Position numbers and translations under genes: made by a program
Assembly (NCBI GenBank): GCA_964529405.1
Contig: CAZGWE010000015.1
Location: forward strand, 1 to 22,752
From: CAZGWE01 sp964529405
GTDB taxonomy: Bacteria; Patescibacteriota; UBA1384; XYA2-FULL-43-10; 1-14-0-10-43-13
DNA: 22,752 nucleotides
Direction of reading: 5' to 3'
Notes under the pieces: model-generated
Told to the model about the DNA's origin: nothing
Database searches by the model: none
What the model saw: the letters and a program-made list of their open reading frames with translations, nothing else
Shown here: in pieces, positions 20,204 through 22,752 of the stretch
Position numbering within the stretch: the first letter of the stretch is position 1
Layout: the number at the start of each line of letters is the position of its first letter

Positions 20204-21331
20204 ATGGCCCATCCCGCTAATTTTATCTATGCCGGCATGGATATTCACCGAGAGAGCCACTCGGTTTGTGTTCTCGACTGTTTTGGCCAATCTCTTTGGG
20301 AGGGTACGATCGACAACGAGGAGAAGGGTTTTGCCAGGACTTACCAAAGGGTCGAGAAGATCGCCAGTCAAAAGAATCTTAAGGCGGTTTTTGGTCTTGA
20401 GGATACTTCCGGCAGCGGTCTGCTTTTGGCTCATTATCTGGCAAGGCGAGGATGTTCCATCAAGACGGTCAACCCCGTTTTAGTTGACCGTCTCAGAAAG
20501 AAAACCACACACCCTGAAAAAAGCGATACACTTGATGCTAAGGGGGTAGCAAAAGTCTTGATCCGCGAAGGGATTGACACGCTACCCGATTACAAAATAT
20601 CACAAAGTAACCAACTTGCCAAAGAATTGCGCGAATTAAACAATGACCGTAATTATCTGGTGGCTGAGCAGACAAGGCTTAAAAATCAACTTCACGCTCT
20701 GCTTGGTTTAACTTACGGCAAGGAATACAAAACTCTTTTTAAGAATCCTTTCTCTCAAAAAGCATTGAGACATTTTAAGGAGAACCCTTTATCGCAACGA
20801 ATCATCAATAATGGTTTTCCTTACTCCACCCTTGTTGCCGGCAACAGAATCAGACGCAAAGCGGATCGGCTTATCGCCTTAATTTCAGAGATAAAAGCAA
20901 TTGAAGCAGAACAGGTTGAAGTGATGGCAAGAACCGATCAAAAGATTGAAACACTGCCCGGTTGCGGACAGGTTACTGCTGCTGTGATACTGGCCGAGAT
21001 TAAGGATGCCAACCGTTTCAATAGCTCTCCGGCTCTAGCGAAATATGCCGGACTGTCCCCCAGGCAAAGGTCTTCCGGACAATCATTCCATCATCAAAAA
21101 ACATATTCCGGCAACAGGAGACTGAACGCCGCAATCCACAGGATCGCCCTGTCTCAGATCGGTAGACGTGGCTGTGATACAGCCAAAGAATATTACCAAA
21201 GAAAAATCACAGAGGGTAAAACAAAGAAACAAGCCATCACTTGCTTAAAAAGAAAATTATGCGATATTATCTATCTGATGCTCAAGAAACAGGAGGGCTA
21301 CAATTACCAGCCAAAAGGATTATTGACATAG
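20204..21331 (+). mobile_element. IS110-family insertion element (coding core)
   Basis: The element is defined by its intact transposase gene. True ends lie outside these limits, probably within 19870-20203 on the left and within about 150 bases after 21331 on the right. IS110 elements lack conventional terminal inverted repeats and target duplications, and I could not identify the ends with confidence. Confidence 0.75.
20204..21331 (+). CDS. IS110-family DEDD transposase
   Basis: A bridge-RNA-guided recombinase type of transposase, 375 residues, apparently intact. The N-terminal RuvC-like domain has the DEDD residues: Asp13 (YAGMDIHRESH), Glu66 (FGLEDTSGSG), Asp108 and Asp111 (KSDTLDAKGVAKVL). 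A coiled-coil region (about 130-250) follows, then the C-terminal transposase_20 domain with LPGCGQVTAAVILAEI (about 254-269) and KYAGLSPRQRSSG (about 285-297), which carries the serine nucleophile region. An excellent ribosome site AAAGGAGGT lies just before the ATG. It points away from the peptide operon. Lack of stop codons or frameshifts suggests recent arrival or continuing activity. Confidence 0.95.
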   Translation: MAHPANFIYAGMDIHRESHSVCVLDCFGQSLWEGTIDNEEKGFARTYQRVEKIASQKNLKAVFGLEDTSGSGLLLAHYLARRGCSIKTVNPVLVDRLRKKTTHPEKSDTLDAKGVAKVLIREGIDTLPDYKISQSNQLAKELRELNNDRNYLVAEQTRLKNQLHALLGLTYGKEYKTLFKNPFSQKALRHFKENPLSQRIINNGFPYSTLVAGNRIRRKADRLIALISEIKAIEAEQVEVMARTDQKIETLPGCGQVTAAVILAEIKDANRFNSSPALAKYAGLSPRQRSSGQSFHHQKTYSGNRRLNAAIHRIALSQIGRRGCDTAKEYYQRKITEGKTKKQAITCLKRKLCDIIYLMLKKQEGYNYQPKGLLT

Positions 21332-21529
21332 AATATCCGTCCACCAAACTGTGACACTTTTTGCATTTCACTAAATTGCTGAAAAATGCTTGATTATTAC
21401 TGATTAAAGTCTAATCCGAAAGGCAAACTTTTGCAATTGTTTGCACTTAGGCGGTACTGTCATTTATAAAACTATAAATCATCGCGTGGATGTCACATAC
21501 ATGGCCTATGAAAACTTGCTACTATAGAT

Positions 21530-21535
21530 TATAAT
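21530..21535 (+). promoter_or_regulatory. -10 box placing transcription start at the next ATG
   Basis: Perfect TATAAT ending 6 bases before the ATG at 21542, so the transcript would be leaderless. The -35 region is weak. Confidence 0.45.
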
Positions 21536-21541
21536 AAACTT

Positions 21542-22309
21542 ATGATGAAACTTACTTTTATAGGTAGCGGTTGCTGGCAAGGAATTCCAGCACCTTTTGG
21601 TTGTGATAAGATAAGCCAAAACGTGAAATGGGATTCTAAAGATTTTCGTTTTAGAACATCGCTGCACATTGCGACCGAAAATAGTAAAAATATTATTGTC
21701 GAAGTAACACCGGATATCAGATTGCAATCGTGGAAATTCCAGCTGAAAAAGCCGGATGCTTTTTTGGTTTCACATTGGCACTGGGATCACTTGTACGGAT
21801 TGCTTGACTTGGATTGGTTTGCCGAGAATAACCCTCTCCCGGTTTATGGTAACTTCATGACGAAAAAAATATATGACAGGTTTATCAGCCATATCAAAGT
21901 TGATTTTCAAACTTTTGAGTCATACAAGCCATTCGAGGTTGATAATGTCAAAATTACCCCTATTGCTGTCGAGCACGTTGAATCCACTGATGGATTTTTA
22001 TTTGAAGATTTAAGTAATGGCAAAAAGTTAGCCTATCTTCCTGATTTGTTCAGAGTTCCAAAAAAAACTGTCGATCTAGTTGAAAACGTAGATGCTATTA
22101 TTGCTGATGCAACATACATAGAATCGAATATTGATGACGACCCCACTCACTTCCAGAAAAATCAAATTATCCCATTTTTAGAAAACCTAAACACAAAGGA
22201 AATAATTCTGATAAATATCGGATCATACCAGGGCTTGACTCACGATGATTTCGAAAAGAAGTTTCCTCAGTACTCTATTGCCTATGATGGAATGTCAAGG
22301 CAATATTAA
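21542..22309 (+). CDS. PhnP-like metallo-beta-lactamase-fold hydrolase
   Basis: A 255-residue metallo-beta-lactamase-fold protein of the PhnP/RNase Z-like branch. It begins KLTFIGSGCWQGIPAPFGCD (about 3-22, similar to the GTG...P..GC start of PhnP-type enzymes) and has the metal motif HWHWDH (78-83). Later ligands are likely His145 (VEHVESTDGF), the Asp in DATYIES (about 189) and His203 (DPTHFQKNQ). Relatives act on cyclic phosphodiesters such as phosphoribosyl 1,2-cyclic phosphate or on nucleic acids; no phosphonate genes are nearby, so the substrate is unknown. There is no Shine-Dalgarno site, and a TATAAT six bases upstream suggests leaderless initiation. ATG 21542 and 21545 are adjacent alternatives. 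Confidence 0.85.
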   Translation: MMKLTFIGSGCWQGIPAPFGCDKISQNVKWDSKDFRFRTSLHIATENSKNIIVEVTPDIRLQSWKFQLKKPDAFLVSHWHWDHLYGLLDLDWFAENNPLPVYGNFMTKKIYDRFISHIKVDFQTFESYKPFEVDNVKITPIAVEHVESTDGFLFEDLSNGKKLAYLPDLFRVPKKTVDLVENVDAIIADATYIESNIDDDPTHFQKNQIIPFLENLNTKEIILINIGSYQGLTHDDFEKKFPQYSIAYDGMSRQY

Positions 22310-22359
22310 CGATCGGTGCTTGGCCTCGTCTAGCCCAAGCGGAGCTAGGACAACCACAA

Positions 22360-22386
22360 TGCTGGCTGCTAGCAAAGCAGCCAGCA
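22360..22386. terminator. 11-bp stem-loop after the hydrolase gene
   Basis: TGCTGGCTGCT (22360-22370) and AGCAGCCAGCA (22376-22386) are perfect arms around AGCAA, followed by AATCTTATATAATT, which is AT-rich rather than a T run. A smaller CTAGC/GCTAG stem precedes it. TATAAT at 22394-22399 could be the -10 box of the next gene. Confidence 0.5.
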
Positions 22387-22414
22387 AATCTTATATAATT
22401 AAAAAGAAATAATC

Positions 22415-22752
22415 ATGAAACATACATACGTCGTTGAAAATTTTGAGCAATATTTCGAGAAGATCAAGAGTTTCATTTTTGATCGAGCTGACACNNNNNN
22501 NNNNNNNNNNNNNNNNNNNNNNNTTAAAACGCTACGAGCAAAGTTTCATCAAAAAAGAGATAACCAATGAGAAATTCAACCATGTAAACCAAGGTAAATA
22601 TGCCCATTTTGAGCACTTCTATTACAAGCTTTCCAATGATCTTAAAAAACCCTTAGCAAAAGCCAAATTGCTGATCGAAAACTACAACCCGAACTTTTAT
22701 GGTTTTGAAGATGTTAATTTTTACGGCAATGACGATTTGATCTGCTCTATCA
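22415..22752 (+). CDS. Unrecognised protein, partial, interrupted by a gap
   Basis: The ATG at 22415 opens MKHTYVVENFEQYFEKIKSF, and the sequence runs to an N gap at 22495-22523. Beyond the gap an open frame resumes (from 22524: LKRYEQSFIKKEITNEKFNH and onward to the window edge), rich in Lys, Asn, Tyr and Phe. With 29 bases in the gap the two parts are out of frame, so the gap length is probably wrong, although two separate genes cannot be excluded. The gene continues beyond 22752. No family recognised. A TATAAT at 22394-22399 lies 15 bases upstream, and only AAAGAAA, a weak ribosome site, precedes the ATG. Confidence 0.5.
22495..22523. other. Assembly gap (29 N)
   Basis: Unresolved run of 29 N inside the partial gene at the right edge. 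Flanking frames do not match at this length. Confidence 0.95.

Noticed and set aside
20060..21336. Direct repeat ATAGAATAT (20060-20068 and 21328-21336) as possible ends of the IS110 element
   Set aside because: A 9-base match between two AT-rich regions of this size is expected by chance fairly often, and the right copy overlaps the transposase stop codon.
22318..22390. tRNA-like sequence after the hydrolase gene (CTCGTCTAGC... GCTAGGAC)
   Set aside because: The D-arm resemblance is superficial: no pairing anticodon stem, T-arm or acceptor stem can be formed.
1..22752. CRISPR array or cas genes
   Set aside because: No set of regularly spaced direct repeats and no cas-like protein was found on either strand.

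Overview
The window looks like chromosomal sequence of an uncultivated bacterium with a compact genome, assembled from metagenomic reads: three runs of N (7965-7974, 18944-18953, 22495-22523) interrupt genes. Several traits fit the Patescibacteria/CPR group. These are a threonyl-tRNA synthetase without the TGS domain, an archaeal-type aspartyl-tRNA synthetase, flavin-dependent thymidylate synthase (ThyX), a UPF0200-like kinase otherwise known mainly from archaea, a zinc-ribbon protein of unknown role, and many short orphan proteins. The assignment is an inference from gene content and was not tested by phylogeny. TGA is used as a stop (for example at 5785-5787), which argues against the recoded SR1/Gracilibacteria lineages.

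Layout. 1-76: tRNA-Val(GAC), minus strand. 357-5034: a plus-strand cassette covering nearly the whole route to dTTP: dUTPase, thymidylate kinase, serine hydroxymethyltransferase, ThyX, a UPF0200-like P-loop kinase and dCMP deaminase. dCMP deaminase and dUTPase supply dUMP, GlyA supplies methylene-tetrahydrofolate, ThyX makes dTMP and Tmk phosphorylates it. 5126-6073: three small orphan genes, one of them a self-contained unit with its own consensus promoter and terminator. 6161-8038: thrS behind what I read as a T-box riboswitch with a very short stem I, closed by a bidirectional terminator at 8040-8071. 8093-9147: rplY and a zinc-ribbon gene, minus strand, behind a promoter whose spacer is a perfect palindrome. 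9327-11058: a GT4 glycosyltransferase overlapping isopentenyl-diphosphate isomerase. 11109-12627: a polyprenyl diphosphate synthase and a YjbQ-family protein, minus strand, followed by a divergent UbiA-like prenyltransferase. Together these suggest synthesis and use of a polyprenyl lipid. 13907-15190: aspS, minus strand. 15360-15692: a lone orphan gene whose initiation region matches that of E. coli lacZ over 20 bases.

15800-19439 (minus strand) is the most interesting part. A 70-residue hydrophobic peptide with a perfect Shine-Dalgarno site is followed by a strong stem-loop, an ABC ATPase, a roughly 12-pass permease, an M50-type membrane protease (HELGH) and a small membrane protein, the last four overlapping or tightly packed. 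The layout recalls the Bacillus YydF-J (Epe) peptide locus without its radical SAM enzyme and may be an undescribed membrane-active peptide or pheromone system with its own processing protease, exporter and immunity. It looks more AT-rich than its surroundings and is bordered by a truncated REP-associated (Y1) transposase and an intact IS110-family element, which suggests acquisition. The right end carries a PhnP-like metallo-beta-lactamase-fold hydrolase with no visible ribosome binding site and the start of an unrecognised gene cut by a gap and by the window edge.
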